A stretch of 62,897 nucleotides of DNA from Bacteroidetes bacterium UBA1947 (GTDB lineage: Bacteria; Bacteroidota; Bacteroidia; Chitinophagales; Chitinophagaceae): NCBI GenBank assembly GCA_002336915.1, contig DDET01000051.1, forward strand, positions 125,471-188,367. Reading direction: 5' to 3'. Within the stretch, counting starts at the first letter, position 1. Every line of letters starts with the position of its first letter. The position numbers and the translations under genes are program-made. Of the stretch, positions 8,465 through 18,318 are shown one piece after another. The notes under the pieces were generated by a model. That model was not told where the DNA came from. It saw nothing but the letters and a program-made list of their open reading frames with translations, and ran no database searches.

Positions 8465-11400
8465 ATGGGGAGTAAACTTTTACGCTCATTCCGCTTACTT
8501 TGCCTTACCCTCAGTTTAATCACCATCCCGATTTTGAAAACATATGCCACCCACGTGTTTGGCATAGACCTTTATTACAAACAAGTAGTAGAGCATACCT
8601 ATAGGGTATACGTAGTTATTTACGGCGACTGCGCGGGCGCGGCCTTTGCATCTTTGCAAAATGCTAATCCGCAAGTAAAAATTTATGAAGACCCCAATAC
8701 TACGGCCATTGCTACCCTATCGCTGGTAGAGGAGCCGCCGATAGCCGGGGTCGAGGTGACACCTGTTTGCCCTTCGCAGATCAACAATACCACCTGCACC
8801 AATGTAAACAACACCATACCCGGTATCAAGAAATTTGTTTATTCTGCCGAGTACACGCTTCCATATACTTCGGCTAACTGGCGTTTTCACTTTACGGGAA
8901 GCATGGGTGCCGCCACGCAGGCAGGCCGCAGCAGCACTATTACAAACATAGTGAACCCGGGCAGTACCATCATAGCCCTCGATGCGAAGCTGAACGATAT
9001 AGTATCGCCCAACAACTCATCGATCTTTGGAACCATACCTACACCTTTCTATTGCTTAAATGCACCTGCAAATTATGCTCCGGGTTCTACAGACGTAGAC
9101 AATGACAGTCTTCATTTTGTGCAGATACCCGGAAAGGACGCAAACGGTTTCCCTCCTAATCCACCCAATGTTACTTACATAGCGCCCTATACGGCTACAG
9201 CCCCACTGGCGGCAAATCCTTTTACCTTCAATGGCACTACAGGCCAAATGAGCTTTACGCCGAACCTGGTGCAAAGGTCGCTGGCAGTGATGGAGGTGCA
9301 GGAATACCGCAACAATGTGATGGTAGGCACCAGTCAGCGCGAAATGACCGTTGTGGTGCTGAATACATGCAATAACTGGCCACCAAGCGGGATCATATCG
9401 AACCCCTCGGCAGGTACCTTGCTCGACTCTGTAACACTTAAAGTGTGTAAAGATGTTGGGCCCTTCGATTTCCACATCAATCCAACAGACCCTAACGGCG
9501 ATACCATAACGGTTACACCCATAGGGATACCTGCAGGTGCTACCTTTACCATAACAAATAATACTACGCTTGCACCTACCTGCCTTTTCTCATGGAACAC
9601 GACCAACGTACCAGTAGGTACTTATACCTTCTACCTTAATTACGACGATAGGGAATGCCCCCTGAATGCTCACCAGCAGATAGCCTACCAGGTGATAATA
9701 GCAAATTCGGCCAGCAACACTGTGGCCTTGATATCGCCTGCTACCTGTACCAAGAAGGCACTCTTCTCGGTAGACCCCGGAGGCGCGGCCAACTGGACTG
9801 AGACTGTATTACAGGGAAATACCAACATACATACAAATACCAACCTGAACGGCATACTCGTGGATAGCCTTGTTGCCGGCACTTATACTATACGCGTAAC
9901 AAACCAGGAAGGCTGCTCAAAAGACACAGTGATAACTTTAGCTCAACCGGTATTGCCCGGCATCTCGGTTGCTCTCAACCCTCCGACCTGCCCCGGCGGC
10001 TCGGATGGTACTGCAACAGTTACGGGCAGCGGCGGAAACCCTCCTTATACTTACGCTAAAAATGCAGGACCATACACAGCCACAAATACTTTCACAGGAC
10101 TCGCAGCAGGTAGCTATACCCTGCACCTGAAGGATAACTCAGGCTGTATAAAAGATACGGTAGTGAACCTGCCGGATGGCTTGCCCATATTATTGAACAT
10201 ACAGACCAAGAGGCCCATGTGTAATACAAGCCCTAATGGTATTGTAACAATTGCAGCATACAATAACCCCGCTACACCATATACTTATGCATTGAATGCA
10301 GGACCTTTCGGACCAAGCGGCACATTTACCGGTTTGGCAGCAGGCACGTATACTTTCCACGTGCACAATGCCACAGGCTGCAGTGTTGATACTACCATAA
10401 CGCTTACCGACTCGATAGTAGTTACTGCCGATATAGTGATCAGCAATCTATCCTGCTACGGCGATGCGACAGGTATCATTATGGCTACAGGCCAGGGCGG
10501 CGTGGTACCATATAGCTACGCGCTTAACCTCAATCCCTATACAGCAACGAACACATTCAACAGCCTGGCGGCAGGCACCTATACTGTTCACGTACACGAT
10601 GCTAATTCCTGCGCTTTCGATACTTCGGTGAACATAATGCAGCCAACAGAGATCAGGGATTCGGCAGTAGTAAGCAACCCTATGTGCAATGGCGACACTA
10701 CCGGAACCATAGCCATGCACAACAGGGGTGGCACACCAACATATACTTATGCAAAGAACGCAGGCCCTTACGGACCTGACAGTACTTTTACAGGGCTTGG
10801 TGCAGGTACTTATACCATACATGTACAGGACGCAGCAGGTTGTGTAAAAGATACCATCATTACCATAACACAGCCATCGCCTATAGTAGTAAGCCCTGCA
10901 GTGACCAATGTATTATGCAATGGCAATGCCACCGGCGTAATTACTATTACAGCAACAGGTGGTACGCCTGGCTATAATTATGCTAATGACCCCGCGCCTT
11001 ACGGTCCATCCAATACATTTACATCATTAACCGCAGGCACTTACACCATACATACCAAAGATGCCAATGGCTGTGTGAAAGACGCAATAGTGCCCGTAAC
11101 ACAGACACCATCGCTCACGGCTGCGGCGGCAGTAACTACGCCTTTATGCTACGGCGATGTAACAGCAAGTATTGCCATAACTGCAGGTGGTGGCACACCC
11201 ACATATACCTATGCAAATGGCGCAGGCCCTTTCAGCCCCGCCAATACCTTCTCGCCACTGGCAGCAGGTACTTATACCATCCACATCAAGGATGCAAACA
11301 ATTGCCAGAAAGACACTACCATTAATATAGCGCAGCCCAGTCCCCTGGTAGTTGCCCCGGTGGTAACGAATGTATTGTGCAATGGAGGTACCGGCAGCAT

Positions 11401-14400
11401 CACAATTACAGCCTCGGGAGCTACGCCCGGCTACAAATATGCTAATGGTGCCAACCCTTACGGTACAGGCAACGTATTTGCTCCACTTGTGGCAGGCACA
11501 TATACGCTGCACGTAAGGGATACAAACAATTGCCAGAAAGACACCATCGTTAACCTTACACAGCCTACGCCACTGGCAATAACAGCACCGGTGAATAATG
11601 TGCTCTGTAACGGCGGCACAGGCAGCGTAACCATACATGCTACAGGCGGTACAGCTACTTACACATACGCAAGTGGCGCAAACGCTTACGGCCCCGATAG
11701 TACTTTCTCATTCACCGCAGGTACTTACACATTGCATACTAAAGATGCGAACGGTTGTATAAAAGATACCGTCATCACCATCACGCAGCCACCACTGCTT
11801 ACAGTAAGCGGCTCCGCAACAAACGTGCTGTGTAACGGTGATGCGAGTGGCACTATTACTGTAACAGGTGCTGGCGGTACACCCGGGTATACCTATGCGA
11901 ACGGCGCAAATGCTTACGGGCCAACAAATACATTTACAGGATTGACGGCAGGCACTTATACCATACATACAAAAGATGCAAACGGCTGTATAAAAGACAC
12001 TACCATTACCATAACACAGCCGCCGGCTATCAATGTAACACCAACGGTAACCAATGTATTATGCAATGGTGGCACAGGTAGCATCTCGATAGCTGCAACC
12101 GGTGGTGTACCTGCATATACTTACGCTAACGGCGCAAATGCTTACGGCCCTTCCAACAACTTCTCTCCATTGGCAGCGGGTACTTACACCATACATACCA
12201 AGGATGCGAACAGCTGTATAAAAGACGCTATCGTAACGGTAACGCAGCCTACACCTATCGTGGTTACCCCTACAGTAACGAATGTATTGTGCAATGGCGG
12301 CACGGGCAGCATCTCGATAGCAGCTACAGGTGGTACACCCGCATATACCTACGCTAATGGAGCTGCTAACTATACCAACAGCAATACCTTCGCTGCACTT
12401 GCTGCAGGTACTTACACCATACATACCAAAGATGCCAATAGCTGCATAAAAGATACCGTGCTTACCATAACACAGCCTACGCCACTTACAGTGAGCGGAA
12501 CAGCTACCAATGTGCTTTGTAACGGCGATGCCAACGGTAGTATCACCATAAACGGCGCAGGTGGCACACCCGCTTACACTTATGCCAATGGCGCAAATGC
12601 TTATGCACCGGCAAATACATTTACCGGCCTGGCTGCAGGCACGTATACCATCCATACAAAGGATGCCAATGCCTGTGTTAAAGACACGGTTATTACTATC
12701 ACCCAGCCCACCCCGGTTAACGTAACACCACAGGTGAAGAACGCCACATGTGCTACACTCGGCAACGGCCAGGTAATATTATTAGCTACTGGTGGTACGC
12801 CGGGCTACACTTATGCCAACGGCGCCAATCCTTATACTGCCAACAATACATTTGCACCATTGCCTGCGGGCGCTTATGTACTGCATGTAAAAGATGCGCA
12901 TGGCTGCGTTAAAACCGTGAATGTAACTATCACCGATTCACTGCACCCATCGGGCACACTCGCTGTAACAGATGAATTATGCCATGGTGCAAGCACAGGC
13001 ACTATCACTGTGACAGGCACAAACGCTACTGCACCTTATACTTATGCCATAGGTAATAACACTTACGTAAATACAAATACGTTTACACAACTGCCGGCAG
13101 GCACTTACCCCATACACATCAAAGATGCCAACGGTTGTATAAAAGATACAGTTGCTACCATAATAGAGCCAACGCCTATAACAAGCATCGTTACTACCAC
13201 GGAGCCTACATGCTTTGGCTATAACGATGGTACATTAACTGCTGCAGCCAACGGCGGCACACCGGCATACACATATGCTATCAATAACTCGCCTTTCGCT
13301 GCCGTTACAACGTTTACCGGTCTCCCTGCAGGTACCGATACGGTACATGTAATGGACAATAACGGTTGTAAATACGATACGCTGGTTACCATAACGCAGC
13401 CTACCAAGCTTGTCATAGATAGCCTGCTGCTGGTAAATGAAAAATGCTTTGGCGACAACAACGGCTCGGTAACGGTTTACGCCAACGGCGGTACACCGGG
13501 CTACCAGTACGCTATGAACAGCAACCCGCTGCAGGCCTCTATTTCCTTCGGCAGCCTGCCAATAGGTACCTACGCCATACATGTAGTGGACAGCCACAAT
13601 TGCTTTACCGATACAACTGCCACCATACACGAACCTACCCCACTGTGGATAAGCGGTGCAGGCATTACCAAACCAACCTGTGAAGGCTATGCAGATGGCA
13701 ACGTGGCATTGAACGCCACAGGTGGCACACCGCCATATATGTACTCTGCAGATGGTTCGAATTATTCAACCAATGCCAACTTCCCGGGCTTGCCTGAAGG
13801 CACTTACACCTTCTATGTGCAGGATAGCAATAATTGCAAACACGATACCGCCATGACGCTGACAGGCTACCCGCATATACTCATCGAGGAAGCCACCATC
13901 ACACCTACAACATGTTATGGCACTGCTGATGGTACGATCATCGTAAATGCATCAGGCGGCACCAAGCCATACAGGTACCAGGTGGATGCTGAGCCTAATC
14001 CGCCGGTAAGTACAAACTTATTCACCGGTATTACCGGGGGTGCGCACACCGTAACCGTTACCGATAGCAACAACTGCCAGAAATCGGGCAACGTAAATGT
14101 TATCCAGCCCGATTCTATAAGCATCAGGCTTTCGGTAGTACCGAATGCATGTGCCGGCACTGCCGATAAGGGCGTAATAACCGCAGAAGTAAGCGGTGGT
14201 ACCAAGCCATATAATTATGCTTGGAGCAACGATATATCCGGCAGGGATATTACAGTTATCAGCAACCTGGCTAACGGTGCATACAGGCTCATCATTACAG
14301 ACTCGAACAACTGTACCAACGCTGCCGACACATCAATGACCAGTGGCGAATGCTGCATACCTTATTTACCAAATGCCTTTACACCTAATAACGATGGCAA

Positions 14401-14632
14401 GAACGACCTGTTCCGCCCTGTGTTTAAAGGCAATATGAAGCTGATCAGGTTCTCCGTTTACAACCGCTTTGGCGAGCAGGTATATACAACCAGCACACCG
14501 GGACAGGGATGGGACGGCATGTACAAAGGGCAGCTGGCTGATATGGGCACCTACTTCTTCGATACTAAGTTCATATGCGGCGAAGGTGAGAAAGAACAGT
14601 ACATAAAAGGTGACGTAACACTGATAAGATAA
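8465..14632 (+). CDS. Giant SprB-repeat cell-surface adhesin with CHU_C (T9SS type B) C-terminal domain
   Basis: The 2055-residue protein begins with a signal peptide (about residues 1-28, ending in TYATH). Residues 30-480 are Ig/PKD-like domains. About 19 SprB repeats follow (residues ~500-1960), each about 72-76 residues with a CNG near the start, GGTPxYTYA in the middle, AAGTYTIHxKDANGC and a closing ITITQP. The last 90 residues are a CHU_C gliding-motility-associated domain (LPNAFTPNNDGKND, GWDGMYKG), the type B signal for the type IX secretion system. SprB of Flavobacterium johnsoniae is a mobile gliding adhesin; this protein is about a third of its size and may serve adhesion, gliding or colony spreading. 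The T9SS/Por core genes are not in this window. Confident on architecture, not on physiological role. Confidence 0.92.
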   Translation: MGSKLLRSFRLLCLTLSLITIPILKTYATHVFGIDLYYKQVVEHTYRVYVVIYGDCAGAAFASLQNANPQVKIYEDPNTTAIATLSLVEEPPIAGVEVTPVCPSQINNTTCTNVNNTIPGIKKFVYSAEYTLPYTSANWRFHFTGSMGAATQAGRSSTITNIVNPGSTIIALDAKLNDIVSPNNSSIFGTIPTPFYCLNAPANYAPGSTDVDNDSLHFVQIPGKDANGFPPNPPNVTYIAPYTATAPLAANPFTFNGTTGQMSFTPNLVQRSLAVMEVQEYRNNVMVGTSQREMTVVVLNTCNNWPPSGIISNPSAGTLLDSVTLKVCKDVGPFDFHINPTDPNGDTITVTPIGIPAGATFTITNNTTLAPTCLFSWNTTNVPVGTYTFYLNYDDRECPLNAHQQIAYQVIIANSASNTVALISPATCTKKALFSVDPGGAANWTETVLQGNTNIHTNTNLNGILVDSLVAGTYTIRVTNQEGCSKDTVITLAQPVLPGISVALNPPTCPGGSDGTATVTGSGGNPPYTYAKNAGPYTATNTFTGLAAGSYTLHLKDNSGCIKDTVVNLPDGLPILLNIQTKRPMCNTSPNGIVTIAAYNNPATPYTYALNAGPFGPSGTFTGLAAGTYTFHVHNATGCSVDTTITLTDSIVVTADIVISNLSCYGDATGIIMATGQGGVVPYSYALNLNPYTATNTFNSLAAGTYTVHVHDANSCAFDTSVNIMQPTEIRDSAVVSNPMCNGDTTGTIAMHNRGGTPTYTYAKNAGPYGPDSTFTGLGAGTYTIHVQDAAGCVKDTIITITQPSPIVVSPAVTNVLCNGNATGVITITATGGTPGYNYANDPAPYGPSNTFTSLTAGTYTIHTKDANGCVKDAIVPVTQTPSLTAAAAVTTPLCYGDVTASIAITAGGGTPTYTYANGAGPFSPANTFSPLAAGTYTIHIKDANNCQKDTTINIAQPSPLVVAPVVTNVLCNGGTGSITITASGATPGYKYANGANPYGTGNVFAPLVAGTYTLHVRDTNNCQKDTIVNLTQPTPLAITAPVNNVLCNGGTGSVTIHATGGTATYTYASGANAYGPDSTFSFTAGTYTLHTKDANGCIKDTVITITQPPLLTVSGSATNVLCNGDASGTITVTGAGGTPGYTYANGANAYGPTNTFTGLTAGTYTIHTKDANGCIKDTTITITQPPAINVTPTVTNVLCNGGTGSISIAATGGVPAYTYANGANAYGPSNNFSPLAAGTYTIHTKDANSCIKDAIVTVTQPTPIVVTPTVTNVLCNGGTGSISIAATGGTPAYTYANGAANYTNSNTFAALAAGTYTIHTKDANSCIKDTVLTITQPTPLTVSGTATNVLCNGDANGSITINGAGGTPAYTYANGANAYAPANTFTGLAAGTYTIHTKDANACVKDTVITITQPTPVNVTPQVKNATCATLGNGQVILLATGGTPGYTYANGANPYTANNTFAPLPAGAYVLHVKDAHGCVKTVNVTITDSLHPSGTLAVTDELCHGASTGTITVTGTNATAPYTYAIGNNTYVNTNTFTQLPAGTYPIHIKDANGCIKDTVATIIEPTPITSIVTTTEPTCFGYNDGTLTAAANGGTPAYTYAINNSPFAAVTTFTGLPAGTDTVHVMDNNGCKYDTLVTITQPTKLVIDSLLLVNEKCFGDNNGSVTVYANGGTPGYQYAMNSNPLQASISFGSLPIGTYAIHVVDSHNCFTDTTATIHEPTPLWISGAGITKPTCEGYADGNVALNATGGTPPYMYSADGSNYSTNANFPGLPEGTYTFYVQDSNNCKHDTAMTLTGYPHILIEEATITPTTCYGTADGTIIVNASGGTKPYRYQVDAEPNPPVSTNLFTGITGGAHTVTVTDSNNCQKSGNVNVIQPDSISIRLSVVPNACAGTADKGVITAEVSGGTKPYNYAWSNDISGRDITVISNLANGAYRLIITDSNNCTNAADTSMTSGECCIPYLPNAFTPNNDGKNDLFRPVFKGNMKLIRFSVYNRFGEQVYTTSTPGQGWDGMYKGQLADMGTYFFDTKFICGEGEKEQYIKGDVTLIR
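9965..14348 (+). repeat. Array of about 19 SprB repeats inside the adhesin gene
   Basis: The period is 216-228 bp. Units 5 to 12 (about 10870-12720) are most alike. Despite high protein similarity the DNA differs mostly at third codon positions: between units starting at 12044 and 12272, 14 of 31 codons differ synonymously and only one changes the amino acid. Confidence 0.9.
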
Positions 14633-14686
14633 TTATCCGATTAGGATGAAAGAGACCTAACCTGAATATATAGCGTGAATGACCAA

Positions 14687-14714
14687 AAAAGCCCCCGTCT
14701 TAACGGGGGCTTTT
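14687..14714. terminator. Bidirectional terminator after the adhesin gene
   Basis: A perfect 8-bp stem (14691-14698 with 14703-14710) with a CTTA loop is flanked by AAAA and TTTT that extend it. It sits between convergent genes and serves both strands. Confidence 0.9.
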
Positions 14715-14743
14715 GCTTTTATGACTGTAGAGAACCTGATTGT

Positions 14744-15910
14744 TTATTCTTTAACGATCTTAAACCATTTAACTTCCACTCCCTTCGACAACCGGCACAA
14801 ATAAAAACCGGCAGTCAGCATAGATACATCTGCAGTAGCAGTATTGGCCCTGGCACTAAGTTTGCGACTAAGCACTTTCGAGCCCCTTACATCAAATACT
14901 TCAAGTGTACTTGCCGTATTATCCGCCGTTTTTATCAGCACGTTCAGTATATCAACAACCGGGTTCGGATACACTTCAATGTTTGAGGCTACTTTTGCTT
15001 CTGCTATAGCCGTTGGGCTGCAGTTCAGCAAAGCATTGTAACGCTGCGAATTTGCTATCGTATCAGTTAGCGCCGTCCAGGCCTGCATGCTATCTTTCAG
15101 GAAATGGTCCAGCCAAAGTACCATCACATCCTGCGCCGCATCCTGTTGTTCCGCCCTTGTTATAGTCGGTGTTGGTTGGCAGGTACCCTCACCAAAAGAG
15201 CAATTGACGTTGGTATTGGCAAAGAAGCAATGCCCGCCTCCTTTGACCTCTAAATATGCCTTGCAGGCGGAGCCCAATGAATCGTAATGCGGCACCTGGT
15301 TGGTAGCGGGGGGTGCCACGCAGTCATTTTGCCCGGCTATCACCAGCGCCGGCACAGTAACCGCCGGGGCTGCTGTTATAGAAGATGGATTGGTTGTCGC
15401 GGCTGCCAGGGTTACCATAGTTGTAATACCGCTGTTACCAGCGGCCGCCAGGAAGGAAGAGCCTGCACCCATGGAATGGCCCATAATGGCCGAGGTGGTA
15501 GCTGCGTGCCCGTAAAATAGCGAACTCGTGTTTGTCGCGCTCTCAGCTTTCAGCTTGTTGATAAGGAAAGCCAGGTCTGCTCCAAAGTCGGCATGCACCG
15601 GCGAGAAACCGCTCTCCGTGGTTGGGAACATCATGATATATCCCCTTGGCACAAGGTTCAGCCAGATATTGTCATAAGCGCTCGAAACCATTACGAAACC
15701 ATGGCCAAAAGAGATAAGCGGGAACTGGCCTGCCACTACGGGCACATTATTTCCCGCAGTCTGCGCCGGGTAATATATATCAACGGTCACCTGCCTGTTG
15801 GCCCGGGCGCTGTCTGTAAAAGTGGTGCTGGTATGCCCAACGGCATATGGCTGCGCAATAGCTGGCATACTTATTATACACCATAAAGCGAGTAGCAGAA
15901 GGTATTTCAT
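14744..15910 (-). CDS. Secreted alpha/beta hydrolase with T9SS type A sorting domain
   Basis: The 388-residue protein has a clear signal peptide (ends MPAIAQ). Its hydrolase domain (residues ~20-290) has the oxyanion-side motif FGHGF and the nucleophile elbow GHSMGAGS, placing it with dienelactone hydrolase, chlorophyllase and platelet-activating-factor acetylhydrolase-like enzymes. A later GGGHCFF supplies the likely catalytic His. Residues ~310-388 form a T9SS type A C-terminal domain (EVYPNPVVD, FDVRGSKV, TAGFYLCRL). It is therefore exported across the outer membrane and probably cell-bound or released; the substrate is unknown. It is divergent from the small gene at 15980. Confidence 0.88.
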   Translation of the reverse strand: MKYLLLLALWCIISMPAIAQPYAVGHTSTTFTDSARANRQVTVDIYYPAQTAGNNVPVVAGQFPLISFGHGFVMVSSAYDNIWLNLVPRGYIMMFPTTESGFSPVHADFGADLAFLINKLKAESATNTSSLFYGHAATTSAIMGHSMGAGSSFLAAAGNSGITTMVTLAAATTNPSSITAAPAVTVPALVIAGQNDCVAPPATNQVPHYDSLGSACKAYLEVKGGGHCFFANTNVNCSFGEGTCQPTPTITRAEQQDAAQDVMVLWLDHFLKDSMQAWTALTDTIANSQRYNALLNCSPTAIAEAKVASNIEVYPNPVVDILNVLIKTADNTASTLEVFDVRGSKVLSRKLSARANTATADVSMLTAGFYLCRLSKGVEVKWFKIVKE

Positions 15911-15979
15911 AAATTTGACGATTTACCTCTTAAACAACCTTGACCATAAAATTGTTCGCAACATTAATAAAACAATCCC

Positions 15980-16201
15980 ATGAGCCATGCATTTGTAAAA
16001 GAGGAAGACGAACAATGGCTGCACGATGTGGCCCCCACGCTTAATGCTCTGATCAATTACCTCACAAAGGAAAACAACGGGATACGGGTGTATGAAAAAA
16101 GTAGCCACGTCAACCCTGCCGATGGCAAGCAAGTGCACGAGATGAGCAATGGCATGTCTTACTCAATAGATAAAGATAGTCGCTGGTATATTGTGGACTA
16201 G
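15980..16201 (+). CDS. Small conserved protein of unknown function (73 aa)
   Basis: I recognise no domain. The sequence MSHAFVKEEDEQWLHDVAP is compact, charged and soluble, with no signal peptide or membrane segment. A C-terminal half of the form HEMSNGMSYSIDKDSRWYIVD looks like a small beta hairpin. The composition and good codon structure argue for a real gene. Its TAG stop overlaps the stop of the convergent cyclase gene within a shared CTAG. Confidence 0.7.
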   Translation: MSHAFVKEEDEQWLHDVAPTLNALINYLTKENNGIRVYEKSSHVNPADGKQVHEMSNGMSYSIDKDSRWYIVD

Positions 16202-18246
16202 AATTCTTTCTCCACAAAGTACATCTTTAGTTCGCCCTTATTCTTGGCGGTTATCTGCCCCCTGTAGCTGCATTCAAATTTATCTTTCACGAGTTCATAG
16301 GTGGTTTCCGATATATTGATCTTCCCGGCAACGCCGTTTTGCTCCATACGCGCCGCCGTATTTACCGTATCGCCCCATATGTCGTAGGCAAATTTCTTAA
16401 CACCCACTATGCCCGCTACCACTGCACCGCTATGTATGCCTATGCGTATCTCGAAGGTCTTATCGCCCAGTTCCTGCTTGCGGGCTATCATGAACGCCAA
16501 TATTTCCCGCGCGGCCTTTACCATATTTTCCGCATGCTTGTCATCCGCTACAGGTAGCCCGCATACGGCCAGGTATGCATCGCCTATGGTCTTTATCTTC
16601 TCGATATTATACTTCGAGCATATGTCATCAAATGCCTTGAAGCAGGCGTGCAGCTCATTCACCAGCTCCTGCGGCGTCATTCGCTCACCTGCCTTTGTAA
16701 AAGCCACAAAATCTGTGAACAGTACCGATACATGGTCAAAATATTTGGCATCACTGCTACCCTTTTCTTTCAGCTCTTCCGCTATCTCCTCGGGCAATAT
16801 ATTCCGCAACAGGTCGTCCGATTTCTTTTTCTCTGTCTTTAGTTCCTCATGCTGCTTTTCTATTTTCTCTTTTTGCAGTACCACTTCAGCAGTGCGCATC
16901 AGCACTTCCTTTTCCAGCTCCTCCTTCCTGTTCTCCAGCAGCTGCTTCTTTTCCTGCTCCTGCTGCAGTGCCTGCTCGGAAAGTGACTGTATCTGTGCCA
17001 ATTGCTTTTTCAGGTCCTTATTGGCCGATGAGAAGTTCCAGGCAAGGTAGGCCGACATAGAAAATGGCATACTTAATATAGCCAGTGCAAGGATAAAGAT
17101 CATTACTTGCCCCGATGGCGTGCTGTCGTTAAGATCTACACCGATACTGAACACCGCGCTGATAAATATGAAAAGCAAAAAGAGGGTAAGAAAAAGGATG
17201 CCGACACCTATGATACGCGCGCCCTTTACCTTTGTATATATTCCGTATATGGTCAATACTATCGCTTCAATGGAAACAGCGCCTATCAGGAACAAGATGC
17301 CATATAGTCCCATATTCGGTTCAAAGAACCAGAATATCATAATGGCCAGGCAATATGCGCTGATAATGTAGAACCTTATCTTTTTTCTGCCAAACAAGGC
17401 ATTACTGAACCCGCTCATTGAAAAACAGGCCAGCACGCCGAAAAAGAATAGGCCAGCACCGGCTTTCAGCATTAGTGGTGGGTAAGTAGCATATTTGGTA
17501 AGAAAAGTGGCGTAGAACAGAAAGGAAAGAGAAAAACAGAAAACGCTGAAATACAGGTTAGACTTAGCCGCCCGGTAATAAAGGAACAGCATTAAGTGTA
17601 ACAAGGAAAGCGCTATGAATATGCCGCTTAAAAGCATGAAAATGAAAGCAAGCACCGCAAGATTGTCTACGATCCCCTGTATATAACCATTAGCTTCGGC
17701 TATCGTCATCCTGAAGGCGGCATCACCGTACAGGTATGACTTGTAATTTTTTTCCGCATCATAGTTGGCATAACGCACAGCCAGCACATGTTCCCCGGCT
17801 GTATCAAACATGATGGTAAATGGTACCCTTTGCGGGTTACGGTAGATGCAGCTGTCTTTTATTTCACTAACGATACCGTACTTCTTTACCAGCTTCCCAT
17901 CCAGGTACACTTCCGATGCGCCTAATTGGATCATCGCCAATGCCAGCGGCCGCCTGGTAAGGGAGGAATCAACTACAATATGTAGCCGCAACCAGCAAAT
18001 GCCCGTAAATTTATTTTTCTTATTGACGCGAAATGAGAGGTTAGGCCGCCCCACGGAATCCCAGTTACTATCGTTTAGAGCCGCCTGCGAAAAGGTGCTG
18101 TCATCGCCTGTGTGAAACTTCCAGTTCTCTTCCAGGCTGTATGTATAAGCTAAACTGTCTTTGTTGAGGTAGGTGGTATTTGCCTTATTCTGCGCATGTG
18201 CAAAAAAAGGTAAAAGAAGTAAACAGAGGGTGAGAACGCGCTTCAT
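16198..18246 (-). CDS. Class III adenylate/guanylate cyclase with 7TMR-DISM-like membrane sensor
   Basis: I start the gene at 18246, giving 682 residues that open with MKRVLTLCLLLLPFFAHAQ, a clean signal peptide. A longer frame to 18378 would overlap the divergent gene at 18319 and lacks sense upstream. After the signal comes a galactose-binding-like jelly-roll domain (LNDSNWDSVG, WLRLHI). Seven hydrophobic segments follow (about residues 195-400), then a coiled coil rich in E, Q and K (about 400-480), then the cyclase domain. The cyclase shows both metal-binding Asp residues (LFTDF and GDAYLAV), the purine-specifying Lys (KIKTIGD) and Asp (YDIWGDTVNTAARM), and the transition-state Asn and Arg. 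Lys plus Asp predicts ATP as substrate. It probably converts an external signal to cAMP. Confidence 0.88.
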   Translation of the reverse strand: MKRVLTLCLLLLPFFAHAQNKANTTYLNKDSLAYTYSLEENWKFHTGDDSTFSQAALNDSNWDSVGRPNLSFRVNKKNKFTGICWLRLHIVVDSSLTRRPLALAMIQLGASEVYLDGKLVKKYGIVSEIKDSCIYRNPQRVPFTIMFDTAGEHVLAVRYANYDAEKNYKSYLYGDAAFRMTIAEANGYIQGIVDNLAVLAFIFMLLSGIFIALSLLHLMLFLYYRAAKSNLYFSVFCFSLSFLFYATFLTKYATYPPLMLKAGAGLFFFGVLACFSMSGFSNALFGRKKIRFYIISAYCLAIMIFWFFEPNMGLYGILFLIGAVSIEAIVLTIYGIYTKVKGARIIGVGILFLTLFLLFIFISAVFSIGVDLNDSTPSGQVMIFILALAILSMPFSMSAYLAWNFSSANKDLKKQLAQIQSLSEQALQQEQEKKQLLENRKEELEKEVLMRTAEVVLQKEKIEKQHEELKTEKKKSDDLLRNILPEEIAEELKEKGSSDAKYFDHVSVLFTDFVAFTKAGERMTPQELVNELHACFKAFDDICSKYNIEKIKTIGDAYLAVCGLPVADDKHAENMVKAAREILAFMIARKQELGDKTFEIRIGIHSGAVVAGIVGVKKFAYDIWGDTVNTAARMEQNGVAGKINISETTYELVKDKFECSYRGQITAKNKGELKMYFVEKEF

Positions 18247-18278
18247 GGCCAGCCAAGATACAATATTTATGTTATCTG

Positions 18279-18312
18279 TTGTAAATGTATCAGCCATAAT
18301 AATCTTACCTTT
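18279..18312 (+). promoter_or_regulatory. Promoter of the membrane protein gene at 18319
   Basis: TTG at 18279-18281 (-33) and TACCTTTG at 18305-18312 (-7) are separated by 23 nt. The -7 box ends 6 nt before the ATG, again predicting a leaderless or nearly leaderless transcript, as at rlmN. Confidence 0.55.
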
Positions 18313-18318
18313 GCGCCC

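Noticed and set aside
12059..12655. 198-codon antisense frame within the adhesin repeats
   Set aside because: It is a mirror of the in-frame repeat, rich in Cys, Gly and Ile, and recurs in other units as a shadow of the codon pattern.
9965..14348. CRISPR-like or simple DNA repeat array
   Set aside because: The 216-228 bp units are in frame and encode SprB domains without unique spacers.
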